Assembly: GCA_002049825.1 (NCBI GenBank)
Contig: MVCZ01000067.1
Coordinates: 1 to 8,034, forward strand
Source: Candidatus Zhuqueibacterota bacterium 4484_188
Lineage (GTDB): Bacteria > Calditrichota > Calditrichia > RBG-13-44-9
Direction of reading: 5' to 3'
Length of the DNA: 8,034 bases
Part shown: positions 1-6,235 of the stretch, one piece after another
How positions within the stretch are numbered: position 1 is the first letter of the stretch
Layout: the number at the start of each line of letters is the position of its first letter
Notes under the pieces: generated by a model
What the model was told of the DNA's origin: nothing
Seen by the model: only the letters and a program-made list of their open reading frames with translations
Databases searched by the model: none
Translations under genes and position numbers: made by a program

Positions 1-367
1 GCAAAAGCCGAGCCGCCGGGATGTTCAGAATGTCGGCAACCTGGCGAACCAGTTCTTCCTTGTTGGCGGTAAGCGTTCCGACAATTGCTACCTTGTACTG
101 AATAACATCCCTGGCTAATTCCCGACCCTGGCGGTCGTATATTGTGCCGCGTTTGGCGGCGACCTTCTCACGAAGGTTTTTATTCATATCCGCCTTTTCC
201 TTATAGTAGTCATGGTCGATAATCTGCACCACCACCAGTTTCACCAGCACAAGGAGAAAACCCAGCAGCAACAGCGTTGTCACCAGAATTAACCGGAAGT
301 TCGTTCCCCCGGCAGGTTCCGGGGAGCTATCGGGTTTTTGGTAATATTTTCTGGTCTTTGGTCTCAT
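1..367 (-). CDS. ftsI: FtsI-type penicillin-binding protein, N-terminal part, cut by window edge
   Basis: Start of the septal peptidoglycan transpeptidase (class B penicillin-binding protein), an inner-membrane protein with a periplasmic catalytic domain. About 122 residues are visible. There is a basic cytoplasmic tail (MRPKTRKYY), one membrane segment at about 24-48 (FRLILVTTLLLLGFLLVLV), and then the RGTIYDRQGRELA motif at about 73-85, which opens the PBP dimerisation domain in this family. The catalytic SxxK, SxN and KTG motifs would lie beyond position 1 and cannot be checked. The ATG at 367 lies inside the end of ftsL, giving a 41-nt overlap, which implies translational coupling. The same N-terminal motif also occurs in elongation PBP2; FtsI is preferred because the gene directly follows ftsL in a dcw cluster. 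Confidence 0.88.
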   Translation of the reverse strand, partial: MRPKTRKYYQKPDSSPEPAGGTNFRLILVTTLLLLGFLLVLVKLVVVQIIDHDYYKEKADMNKNLREKVAAKRGTIYDRQGRELARDVIQYKVAIVGTLTANKEELVRQVADILNIPAARLL

Positions 368-719
368 AATACTCGATTACCTTTTTACTCACCGGGAATT
401 TGTTGATTCCTTCCACACTGGAAATCATGCCGAAAAGTTTTTTTGCCTTCATCGGCACCTGCTTTTCTAATTCATGTTTCTGCGTTTCCAGCTTGCTGTT
501 CCGGGCATTAAGCATCAGGATTTCGGTTTTCAGTTGAGATATTTGTTTCAACTGTTTGTTGATCGAGACATTTTTCCATTGAAACAAAATAAAAAAGACC
601 GAGAAAACAAAGAGCAGCAGACTAATCTCGAACACCGAGAGCAACATTCGAGCCCCGTTTTTCGCCCTTCGCTTCACATGGTAAATGGTCTTCTTTCGCG
701 ATTTCCGATTCACTGTCAT
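327..719 (-). CDS. ftsL: Cell division protein FtsL-like
   Basis: Small bitopic division protein (130 aa) that normally joins FtsB and FtsQ and activates the septal synthase FtsW/FtsI. The sequence shows a very basic cytoplasmic N-terminus (residues 1-25), one hydrophobic segment at about 27-47 (rich in L, F, V), and a heptad-like, charged stretch at about 52-92 typical of the FtsL coiled coil. A short tail follows. FtsL proteins are poorly conserved, so the call rests on topology, size and position between rsmH and ftsI. Its ATG shares a base with the rsmH stop (TGATG), and its end overlaps ftsI by 41 nt, so the three genes are likely translated as a coupled set. Confidence 0.8.
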   Translation of the reverse strand: MTVNRKSRKKTIYHVKRRAKNGARMLLSVFEISLLLFVFSVFFILFQWKNVSINKQLKQISQLKTEILMLNARNSKLETQKHELEKQVPMKAKKLFGMISSVEGINKFPVSKKVIEYYETKDQKILPKTR

Positions 720-1596
720 CAGACGATACCCTGGTATTGAACAATTTTTTCGGCAGCCCGCAACCGGGCGCTGCGGGAGCGGGGATTCGCAGCAACCTCC
801 TGAATGGAGGGTCTCACCACCCGCCGGGTCAGGATTTCCACTTCCTGCACTTTATCGCATACACATTGCGGAAAATCCGGCGGACAGACACAATCCAGCG
901 CTTTGTAGCGCAAAAATTCCTTCACTCCAGGCTCACTTTCAAGCGCTCTAATTCGCCGTTTACCTCGATGCGAATCGCCTGGAAAACCCTTGCCAGCGTT
1001 TTGTTCAACTGTTTTGCCGGAACAGCCCGGCTGACAATTTCCGCCAACTGCGCGGTGTTCTCAATTGGTGCACCCGTCCGTTCATTCACGATATTCCGGA
1101 CAATCAGCTTCCAATGTTTTTCTTCACCGTATTCCCGTAATATTCGCCCCAACTCCGCCGGCGAATATTCGTTTACCACCTCACGGGCGGTTAATTTTTG
1201 CGAAGCATCAAAACGCATATCCAATGGTCCCTCTTCCTGGAAAGAGAACCCCCTCTTCGGTGAATCAACCTGAAAGGAAGAAATTCCCAGGTCAAACAAC
1301 ACGCCGTGAACCGGCAGCAGCCCTTCCTGCAGTAACACGACATCTAATTGATTGGAAAAGACCCGTCTGATTATTTTATTCGAATAACCGGATAATGTAT
1401 CTTCTGCAAAAGCAATTGCCTGTGCATCGGCATCCAGACCGACAAACAAGCCATTTGCATTGATTCTCTTGAGTATTTCTTTCGCATGTCCGCCGCCCCC
1501 CAGGTTGCAATCAACATACACTCCGTTCGGATCGGTTACCAGGTAATCCACTGCCGTGTGTAAAAGTACCGGACGATGAAAAAAGTCTGAATCCAT
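719..1596 (-). pseudogene. rsmH: 16S rRNA (cytosine-1402-N4)-methyltransferase RsmH (MraW), internally deleted and frameshifted
   Basis: RsmH uses SAM to methylate N4 of C1402 in the 16S rRNA decoding centre. The first reading frame (1596-922, 224 aa) is a good RsmH N-terminal part: SAM-binding VDCNLGGGGHA near residue 28, GLDAD near 53, FDLGISSFQVD near 101, RGFSF and GPLDMRFD near 115-130, then FQAIRIEVNGELERLK. It stops abruptly at 922. A second frame (925-719) carries the true C-terminus: VKEFLRY, CVCPPDFPQCVC, ILTRR and NPRSRSARLRAAEK. Compared from memory with intact RsmH, about 24 residues plus one base are missing at about 925, including the conserved PGGRL...SFHSLEDR stretch. The two frames overlap in GTGA, so coupled translation is conceivable, but the lost core motif argues against activity. 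Flanking sequence is undamaged, which suggests a recent loss or an assembly error. The gene lies 20 nt after mraZ. Confidence 0.85.
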
Positions 1597-1616
1597 AACA
1601 TCACGCGCAAATTCCT

Positions 1617-2051
1617 TTAGAAATCCAGTAAATTCTTCAGCTTCTGGAATTCAGGCTCGGATTGTTTCAAATCACCCTGCACAAACTTGGGATTCCAGAT
1701 TTCGATTTTTTTTCCAGCCCCGATGACCTCTACGTCCTTATCCAGTTCGGCATACTTGATCAGTTCGGCAGGTATATTAATCCGCCCCTGCTTGTCAAGC
1801 TTTTGCTGCGAGGCGTAATAGTTTAACTGGCGGCGCAAAATCCGGCGCTTTTCGCCATCGGGCACCAGCGTGTCCAGTTCTTCGTTTTTGCGTCGCCACT
1901 CTCCCACCGGAAACATGACGATACACTTCTCGGAACCGCGCGCCAGCACAAATAGCTGATCCCGTGAATCCGGTTCCCGAAATTTTGCCGGTAAATTAAT
2001 CCTGCCTTTCGCATCGAGAACATTAGTATATCGTCCAAAATACTCTTTCAT
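1617..2051 (-). CDS. mraZ: Transcriptional regulator MraZ
   Basis: MraZ is a ring-forming DNA-binding protein of the SpoVT/AbrB fold that binds repeats in its own promoter and controls the dcw cluster. With the ATG at 2051 the product is 144 aa. It shows two AbrB-like units, each with the family signature DxxxR: DAKGR at 13-17 (VLDAKGRINLPAKFRE) and DKQGR at 86-90 (KLDKQGRINIPAEL). The ATG was chosen because MKEYFGRYTNVLDAKGR matches the usual MraZ N-terminus and AGGGG lies a few bases upstream. A GTG at 2108 would add 19 atypical residues and would sit at or before the predicted transcription start. It is the first gene of the mraZ-rsmH-ftsL-ftsI run. Confidence 0.93.
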   Translation of the reverse strand: MKEYFGRYTNVLDAKGRINLPAKFREPDSRDQLFVLARGSEKCIVMFPVGEWRRKNEELDTLVPDGEKRRILRRQLNYYASQQKLDKQGRINIPAELIKYAELDKDVEVIGAGKKIEIWNPKFVQGDLKQSEPEFQKLKNLLDF

Positions 2052-2081
2052 ACGCCCCTGAACGTAACATTCATTGATTTC

Positions 2082-2106
2082 GGTGGAAAATACGCTATTT
2101 TCACCC
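2082..2106. promoter_or_regulatory. Imperfect inverted repeat in the mraZ leader, possible operator
   Basis: GGTGGAAAAT at 2082-2091 and ATTTTCACCC at 2097-2106 form arms that pair at 8 of 10 positions around the 5-nt centre ACGCT. The element sits just downstream of the predicted -10 box and before the mraZ start. On the minus strand it contains one TGGGT, the core of the E. coli MraZ site, but the usual set of spaced direct repeats is not visible. A binding site for MraZ or another regulator is an inference. Confidence 0.3.
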
Positions 2107-2111
2107 ACTAT

Positions 2112-2139
2112 ATATTACAAAAATTTTCGGAAAAATCAA
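2112..2139 (-). promoter_or_regulatory. Candidate promoter of mraZ
   Basis: On the minus strand, TTGATT (2139-2134) and TAATAT (2117-2112) are separated by 16 nt in an AT-rich stretch. Each matches the sigma-70 consensus at 4 of 6 positions. The predicted transcription start near 2105 leaves a leader of about 54 nt before the mraZ ATG. It is the only reasonable promoter-like pair seen directly ahead of the dcw genes. Confidence 0.35.
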
Positions 2140-2429
2140 GGATAAACTTTAATTTTTAAAAATTTTTTTTGCCAGGGCGGAAAGTGCCTGCGGGGAGGGA
2201 AAGAGATCAAAATAAATCGGGAGGTTTTTTTTCAACGGAGCCGTGGATAAAAAAGCCTGGCAACGCGGGTATGCCTGCCCTTCAGGGCGCAAAAATAATT
2301 GCCGGTCTTTCATGTTCACCCCTACGGTTTTCCGTTCGGAACCGATCATTCCGGTTCCCTTTTATTCATTGTACACAAAAAGATAAGGAAAGTCAACAAA
2401 AATATTTGGGGCGGATGTTTTGTTCCGGG

Positions 2430-2448
2430 TTTACCCCAACGGGGTAAA
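2430..2448. repeat. Short palindrome with AAC centre, copy 1
   Basis: TTTACCCC-AAC-GGGGTAAA: perfect 8-bp arms with a 3-nt centre. It is followed by ATTAGC a few bases on, as in copy 2. Confidence 0.8.
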
Positions 2449-2500
2449 AAAATTAGCGGAGCGGTTTCGGTAACCCACAGCGATTGTTTTCGCATTCTTC

Positions 2501-2519
2501 TTTACCCCAACGGGGTAAA
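2501..2519. repeat. Short palindrome with AAC centre, copy 2
   Basis: Identical to the element at 2430-2448, including the extra A after it and ATTAGC shortly downstream, so a unit of about 30 nt is repeated 71 nt apart in direct orientation. This looks like a REP-type palindromic repeat. Confidence 0.8.
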
Positions 2520-2528
2520 ACATATTAG

Positions 2529-2547
2529 CCAGGGGCAACGCCCCTGG
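2529..2547. repeat. Related palindrome with AAC centre, GC-rich variant
   Basis: CCAGGGGC-AAC-GCCCCTGG: perfect 8-bp arms and the same AAC centre as its two neighbours but different arms. It begins 9 nt after copy 2. The three elements together look like one compound REP-like cluster. Confidence 0.8.
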
Positions 2548-2570
2548 TAGCGAAAACCAATCAATTTAAG

Positions 2571-2631
2571 CCCTGTCAGCCTGCCTGGCGCCGCCGGCAG
2601 ACAGGGACGACACAAAAATCATGGTTGTGTC
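2571..2631. repeat. Two adjacent stem-loops, one shared with the ruvC-ruvA spacer
   Basis: The first has CCCTGTC (2571-2577) pairing with GACAGGG (2600-2606), enclosing TGCCTG-N6-CCGGCAG (2582-2600). The same TGCCTG-N6-CCGGCAG layout recurs at 5589-5607. The second has GACACAA (2609-2615) pairing with TTGTGTC (2625-2631) over a 9-nt loop. Neither is followed by a T-run on the minus strand, so neither is a typical terminator for queA. Confidence 0.6.
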
Positions 2632-2708
2632 CGGCAAAAAGGTTGTGGAAAATGTTCAGCTTTGATAACGGGAGTGCAAGGGGGTAGTGGCAACTCCGGA
2701 TTTTCCAA

Positions 2709-3782
2709 TCAAATAATATACATGGCATCGCCGTAGCTGAAGAAACGGTAATCTGTTTTAATTGCTTCCCGGTAAGCTGCTTTCATCATGTCCAAGCTAC
2801 TGAAAGCTGAAACCAGCATTAACAAAGTAGATTTAGGTAAATGGAAATTGGTAATCAGGCGATCCACGATTTTAAAATCATGCGGGGGGTAAATGTATTT
2901 ATCGGTCCAGCCGCGCGACGGGCGCACAAACCCCCGGTGGTCGGTAACAGTTTCCAGCGCTCGTACCGTGGTGGTTCCCACGGCAATTATTGCCTTGCCT
3001 TTTTCGCGGGTGCGATTGATAATCTCCACTGCTTCAGCACTGATTTCATAGTATTCCGCATCCATGTGATGGCGGCTGACGTCTTCCACCTGCACCGGTC
3101 GGAAGGTGCCCAGACCGGCATGAAGCGTGGTGTAAGCGATTTTTACCCCTTTTTTGCGAATTTTCCTCAGTAATGCCTCGGTAAAGTGCAATCCGGCGGT
3201 CGGGGCGGCAACCGCACCGGGTCTTTTGGCAAATACGGTCTGGTAGTAAATCTTGTCAGTCTCGTCCGGTTGGCGTTTGATGTACGGCGGCAGGGGTGTT
3301 TCGCCTACTTCGCTGAGCAACTCATAGAAATTACCGTTGGAAGAAAATTCCACAATCCGTCCGCCGGATAGGGTATTGTCGATGACATCGCAGGAGAGGT
3401 TTTCGCTGAAATGAATCTTATTTCCGATGCGCACCTTGCGCGCCGGTTTCACCAGCGTTTCCCAAATATAGCCATCTAATTGGCGCAGCAGGAAGATTTC
3501 CACCCGGGCATCGGTTTTATCTTTTCTGCCGTGTAGCCGGGCGGGAAACACACTGGTATCGTTCAGCACCAGGCAATCCCCGGCATGCAGGTACTGAACA
3601 ATTTCACTGAACTTCCGATGGCTGACTTCGCCGGTCTCCCGGTTAACTACCATCAGTTTGCAGGCGTCTCTTTCCGTCAGCGGATACTGAGCAATTTTTG
3701 ACTGGGGCAGTGTATAATCAAAATCGGTGATTTTGTATTTCGTCTTTTCCACGGAATCAAAATAATTTTTGCTGGTTTCCAT
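2709..3782 (-). CDS. queA: S-adenosylmethionine:tRNA ribosyltransferase-isomerase QueA
   Basis: QueA transfers the ribosyl part of SAM to preQ1-modified tRNA to give epoxyqueuosine, the penultimate step of queuosine synthesis in the cytoplasm. The 357-aa product is close to the E. coli length (about 356) and has the family blocks in order: LVLNDTSVFPARLHGRK at about 71-87, GAVAAPTAGLHF at 189-200, TLHAGLGTFRPV at 219-230, VGTTTVRALE at 268-277, TNFHLPKSTLLMLVSAF at 311-327, and YRFFSYGDAM at 345-354. The ATG at 3782 overlaps ruvB by 26 nt. A GTG at 3752, 4 nt after the ruvB stop, would give a start closer to the usual QueA N-terminus (KITDFDY). Neither start has a strong ribosome site. Placement after ruvAB is a common bacterial arrangement. 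Confidence 0.96.
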   Translation of the reverse strand: METSKNYFDSVEKTKYKITDFDYTLPQSKIAQYPLTERDACKLMVVNRETGEVSHRKFSEIVQYLHAGDCLVLNDTSVFPARLHGRKDKTDARVEIFLLRQLDGYIWETLVKPARKVRIGNKIHFSENLSCDVIDNTLSGGRIVEFSSNGNFYELLSEVGETPLPPYIKRQPDETDKIYYQTVFAKRPGAVAAPTAGLHFTEALLRKIRKKGVKIAYTTLHAGLGTFRPVQVEDVSRHHMDAEYYEISAEAVEIINRTREKGKAIIAVGTTTVRALETVTDHRGFVRPSRGWTDKYIYPPHDFKIVDRLITNFHLPKSTLLMLVSAFSSLDMMKAAYREAIKTDYRFFSYGDAMYII

Positions 3783-4785
3783 CGGGTCTCATCGTATAGT
3801 TAAAATGTTCATAAGCAAGCCGGGTAGCAACTCTACCGCGAGGCGTCCGTTTAATAAATCCTTCCTGAATCAAAAAAGGTTCGTACACTTCTTCGATGGT
3901 GTCGCTTTCCTCTCCCACAGCAACACCGATGGTACTCAGACCAACCGGTCCGCCGTTGTATTTTTCGATAATGGTGCGAATAATCCGCTTATCCATATCA
4001 TCAAGACCTTTTTCGTCTACTTCCAATAACTGTAAGCTTTGCTCGGCAACTTGTTTGGTAATGATGCCGTCGGCGCGAATCTGGGCAAAATCGCGGGTGC
4101 GGCGCAGAATCCGATTGGCAATCCGGGGAGTGCCGCGCGAACGCCGGGCAATTTCATACGCCCCCTCTTCGTCTATTTCTACCTCCAATATGGAAGCGGA
4201 CCTTAGAACGATGAGTTTCAGTTCATCCGGGTTATAATAGTCCAACCGCACTACCACCCCAAATCGTGCCCGCATGGGCGAGGTCAGTAATCCGGCACGG
4301 GTAGTGGCGCCAATCAGGGTAAATTGCGGCAATTTAATCTGAATGCTCCGGGCATTAGGACCGCGGTCGATTACAATGTCCAGCATGTAATCTTCCATCG
4401 CCGAGTAGAGGTACTCTTCCACCACATTGTTCAATCGATGCACCTCGTCGATAAACAGAACATCAGACTCGCTGAGGTTGGTAAGCAGTCCCGCCAGGTC
4501 GCCCGCCTTGTCCAGCACCGGTCCCGAGGTGGTTTTAATATCGACCGAAAGCTCGTTGGCAATAATGTGCGCCAGGGTGGTTTTTCCCAGTCCCGGCGGA
4601 CCGTAGAGCAGCACATGGTCCAGCGCTTCTCCCCGCCGCCGTGCCGCCTCGATGTAAATCTTCAGGTTTTCGATTACTTTAACCTGCCCGACAAAATCGT
4701 CAAACGTGCGCGGACGCAGGGTCAGGTCAAACTCTTCTTCTTCACTCAGTGGTTTGGGACTAATAATGTCTCTGTCTTTATCCAT
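3757..4785 (-). CDS. ruvB: Holliday junction branch-migration helicase RuvB
   Basis: RuvB is the hexameric AAA+ motor that, bound to RuvA, drives branch migration of Holliday junctions during recombinational repair. The 342-aa sequence is canonical: RPRTFDDFVGQ near 24-34, Walker A GPPGLGKTT at 62-70, Walker B VLFIDEVH at 109-116, sensor-1 region GATTRAG at 159-165, SPMRARFG with the arginine-finger region at 169-176, and RGTPRIANR at 217-225 for sensor 2. A C-terminal winged helix ends with RTPRGRVAT near 313-321. It begins 3 nt after the ruvA stop and overlaps queA by 26 nt, so ruvA-ruvB-queA are almost certainly one transcript. Confidence 0.98.
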   Translation of the reverse strand: MDKDRDIISPKPLSEEEEFDLTLRPRTFDDFVGQVKVIENLKIYIEAARRRGEALDHVLLYGPPGLGKTTLAHIIANELSVDIKTTSGPVLDKAGDLAGLLTNLSESDVLFIDEVHRLNNVVEEYLYSAMEDYMLDIVIDRGPNARSIQIKLPQFTLIGATTRAGLLTSPMRARFGVVVRLDYYNPDELKLIVLRSASILEVEIDEEGAYEIARRSRGTPRIANRILRRTRDFAQIRADGIITKQVAEQSLQLLEVDEKGLDDMDKRIIRTIIEKYNGGPVGLSTIGVAVGEESDTIEEVYEPFLIQEGFIKRTPRGRVATRLAYEHFNYTMRPDGNQQKLF

Positions 4786-4788
4786 ACC

Positions 4789-5391
4789 TTACACATTCCT
4801 CAGTGCTAACTTAATCAGCTCATCGACCGGCAAATCTTCCGGGCTTTTTCTCAGAATCTTCTCGATGGCGATTTTTGCTTCCGCCTGCCGGTATCCCAGG
4901 GTGGTTAACGCCAGAATCGCTTCGTCCATTTTTCCCTTCAGTTGCGGGTCAATCACAGCCCTGCCGGCGAATTCTTTCATCTCCTCGGGAATCTCGATTT
5001 TCTCTTTCAACTCCAGCACCATTCGCTGGGCGGTCTTCTTGCCCACACCCGGCACCCTAACCAGAACCTGGTGATCTTCGCCGGCAATCGCCTGAATTAG
5101 CTCGGCAACCGTTATTCCGGACAAAATCGTCATTGCCAGCCGCGGCCCGATTCCTCCCACGTTAATTAACAGACGAAACATTTTCCGTTCGTCTTCCCCG
5201 GAAAATCCGTACAACTGCAGCAAGTCCTCGCGCACGTGCAGATGGGTTAACAAGTGCACACTGTCCCCGGTGTCGGGCAGTTTCTGAAATGTGTTCACGC
5301 TGATAAATACACCGATGCCGATGCCGCCGCACTCGACAACACAAAACGCAGGCGACTTCTGAATAATTCTGCCATTAATCTCTTCTATCAT
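4789..5391 (-). CDS. ruvA: Holliday junction DNA-binding protein RuvA
   Basis: RuvA tetramers hold the four-way junction in a square-planar form and load RuvB. The 200-aa length is normal for the family. Domain I runs from MIEEINGRII. HVREDLLQLYGF at 52-63 contains the acidic pin (E55, D56) that separates strands. Two helix-hairpin-helix motifs follow: INVGGIGPRLAMTIL near 76-90 and VRVPGVGKKTAQRM near 111-124. Domain III, at about 150-200 (GYRQAEAKIAI), contacts RuvB. A weak AGGG lies rather far upstream of the ATG at 5391. Unlike many genomes, ruvA is separated from ruvC by about 330 nt of repeat-bearing DNA, and a candidate promoter lies in that gap. Confidence 0.97.
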   Translation of the reverse strand: MIEEINGRIIQKSPAFCVVECGGIGIGVFISVNTFQKLPDTGDSVHLLTHLHVREDLLQLYGFSGEDERKMFRLLINVGGIGPRLAMTILSGITVAELIQAIAGEDHQVLVRVPGVGKKTAQRMVLELKEKIEIPEEMKEFAGRAVIDPQLKGKMDEAILALTTLGYRQAEAKIAIEKILRKSPEDLPVDELIKLALRNV

Positions 5392-5431
5392 TTTACTTCA
5401 TCATCCCTACTTCAACTGCCCGAATACGCAT

Positions 5432-5459
5432 AATATAACCGATAATTCTGCCAATGCAA
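5432..5459 (-). promoter_or_regulatory. Candidate promoter of ruvA-ruvB-queA
   Basis: On the minus strand TTGCAT (5459-5454) is followed after 16 nt by TATATT (5437-5432), a 5 of 6 match to the -10 consensus; the -35 is weak. The predicted start near 5425 is about 34 nt before the ruvA ATG. It would give ruvAB-queA its own promoter downstream of the repeat element. Confidence 0.3.
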
Positions 5460-5530
5460 CTTGTGGTTTCAAAATTTACAGATTCGAACCCGGGGGGGTA
5501 GAAACAATCGGCGAGTAGAATTTCTGCTTT

Positions 5531-5565
5531 CGGATACCGGATATCGGATGTCGGATACCGGATTT
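5531..5565 (+). repeat. Tandem 7-bp repeat array, left arm of an inverted pair
   Basis: Five contiguous heptads: CGGATAC, CGGATAT, CGGATGT, CGGATAC, CGGATTT. The 15-mer CGGATGTCGGATACC (5545-5559) recurs exactly, inverted, at 5653-5667. Confidence 0.85.
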
Positions 5566-5587
5566 TTGGTCATTCTGGCCTGAGTGT

Positions 5588-5611
5588 TTGCCTGACTGCA
5601 CCGGCAGGCAA
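5588..5611. repeat. Stem-loop at the centre of the heptad element
   Basis: TTGCCTG (5588-5594) and CAGGCAA (5605-5611) are perfect 7-bp arms over a 10-nt loop. The inner layout TGCCTG-N6-CCGGCAG is shared with 2582-2600. Confidence 0.65.
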
Positions 5612-5646
5612 GCCCGTCTTGAGCGTAGACGAAAAAAGAAGGGATG

Positions 5647-5681
5647 GTATCTGGTATCCGACATCCGGCATCAGACATCCT
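5647..5681 (-). repeat. Tandem 7-bp repeat array, right arm of an inverted pair
   Basis: Five contiguous heptads reading GTATCTG, GTATCCG, ACATCCG, GCATCAG, ACATCCT, that is, the reverse complement type of the left array with three diverged units. The arms are 81 nt apart and the whole element is about 150 nt. Confidence 0.8.
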
Positions 5682-5721
5682 GTCCTGAGCGGCTTCCCCT
5701 ACACTTTCAAAACCGTGCAGT

Positions 5722-6216
5722 TTACAACGTCTTAGTCAACTGATGAAACTTCATCCGGTGATAGTGGCACAGGCTCACTGCCAATGCATCGGAGGCATCG
5801 ATGGGTTTGGCAAGTTCTTCCATTTTCAAAATATTTTTCACCATTGCCTGCACCTGCGTTTTGGAAGCTGCGCCATACCCGACAATTGACATTTTCACCT
5901 CCCGGGGAGAATATTCGAACACCGGAATATTTTTCCGGGTTGCCGCCAGCATGACTACCCCACGGGCATGTCCCATCACAATCGCAGTCTTTTTATTTTG
6001 ATGGTAAAAAATATCTTCCACCGCACAAAAATCCGGCTGGAACTGCTGAATCACTTCCGATATTTTCTGGTAGATTGAATCCAGTTTTTGCGTGAAAGCA
6101 GCTTTGGCAGGGGCGTGAATTCCACCGTAGGCTAAACATTTCAAATTTTTGCCGGAAACCTCGATAATGCCGTACCCGGTGGTGCTAATCCCCGGGTCAA
6201 TTCCTAAGATTCTCAA
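5722..6216 (-). CDS. ruvC: Crossover junction endodeoxyribonuclease RuvC
   Basis: RuvC is the dimeric Holliday-junction resolvase that makes paired nicks across the junction. The 164-aa product is slightly shorter than E. coli RuvC (173) but complete. It has the RNase H-like fold start MRILGIDPGISTTGYG with catalytic D7, VEDIF with E67, and KPIDASDALA with D140 and D143, matching the D, E, D, D set of the family. SPREVKMSIVGYGAASK at about 103-119 is the typical basic DNA-contact region. The start codon is TTG at 6216: the encoded sequence begins exactly at the expected MRILGIDPG and no ATG or GTG is in frame nearby. There is no strong ribosome site, although a good promoter lies just upstream. 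Confidence 0.96.
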   Translation of the reverse strand: MRILGIDPGISTTGYGIIEVSGKNLKCLAYGGIHAPAKAAFTQKLDSIYQKISEVIQQFQPDFCAVEDIFYHQNKKTAIVMGHARGVVMLAATRKNIPVFEYSPREVKMSIVGYGAASKTQVQAMVKNILKMEELAKPIDASDALAVSLCHYHRMKFHQLTKTL

Positions 6217-6235
6217 ATAAAGCCAACCCGCGTTT

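Larger units (their letters stand above)
2140..2708. other. Palindrome-rich intergenic region between queA and mraZ
   Basis: About 570 nt without a convincing gene, between the end of queA and the mraZ promoter. It holds several short perfect palindromes: TTGCCAGG/CCTGGCAA (2169-2176 and 2256-2263), GCCCT/AGGGC (2277-2288), GGAACCG/CGGTTCC (2338-2358), the AAC-centred set at 2430-2547, and the stem-loops at 2571-2631. A 66-codon minus-strand frame at 2149-2349 matches no family I know and overlaps the palindromes. No clear terminator (stem plus T-run on the minus strand) was found after queA. Confidence 0.6.
5392..5721. other. Repeat-bearing spacer between ruvC and ruvA
   Basis: About 330 nt without a convincing gene. 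From ruvA outward it contains a candidate ruvA promoter (5432-5459), a C/G-rich patch around 5485-5500, a plus-orientation heptad array (5531-5565), a central TTGCCTG/CAGGCAA stem (5588-5611), a small GTCT/AGAC stem (5616-5630), and the oppositely oriented heptad array (5647-5681). Short overlapping frames here only translate the repeats. Confidence 0.7.

Noticed and set aside
922..925. Programmed frameshift joining the two rsmH frames
   Set aside because: A frameshift would not restore the missing conserved residues, and no slippery heptamer is present at the junction.
737..1273. 178-codon plus-strand frame opposite rsmH and similar long antisense frames opposite yebC and ruvB
   Set aside because: They are shadows of well-identified genes on the other strand and show no family features.
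2052..2108. Upstream GTG start for mraZ at 2108
   Set aside because: It adds 19 residues unlike MraZ, has no ribosome site, and coincides with the predicted transcription start.
2149..2349. 66-codon minus-strand frame between queA and mraZ
   Set aside because: It has a possible AAGGGA ribosome site but no recognisable family or domain, and lies within palindrome-rich repeat DNA; coding status is unsupported.
2338..2363. GGAACCG/CGGTTCC stem followed by CTTTTA on the plus strand, as a terminator
   Set aside because: There is no plus-strand gene to terminate, the T-run is short, and on the minus strand no T-run follows.
5480..5505. Minus-strand GGGTTCGAATC resembling a tRNA T-loop next to a run of C
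   Set aside because: The T-stem does not pair (CCGGG against CTGTA), and no acceptor, D-arm or anticodon arm is found around it.
5469..5678. Overlapping short frames (62-69 codons) on the minus strand
   Set aside because: They translate the heptad repeats (repeated SDxRYP-like words) and lack ribosome sites.
5531..5681. Heptad arrays considered as a CRISPR array
   Set aside because: The units are 7 bp, contiguous and without unique spacers, and they reverse orientation; no cas gene is present.
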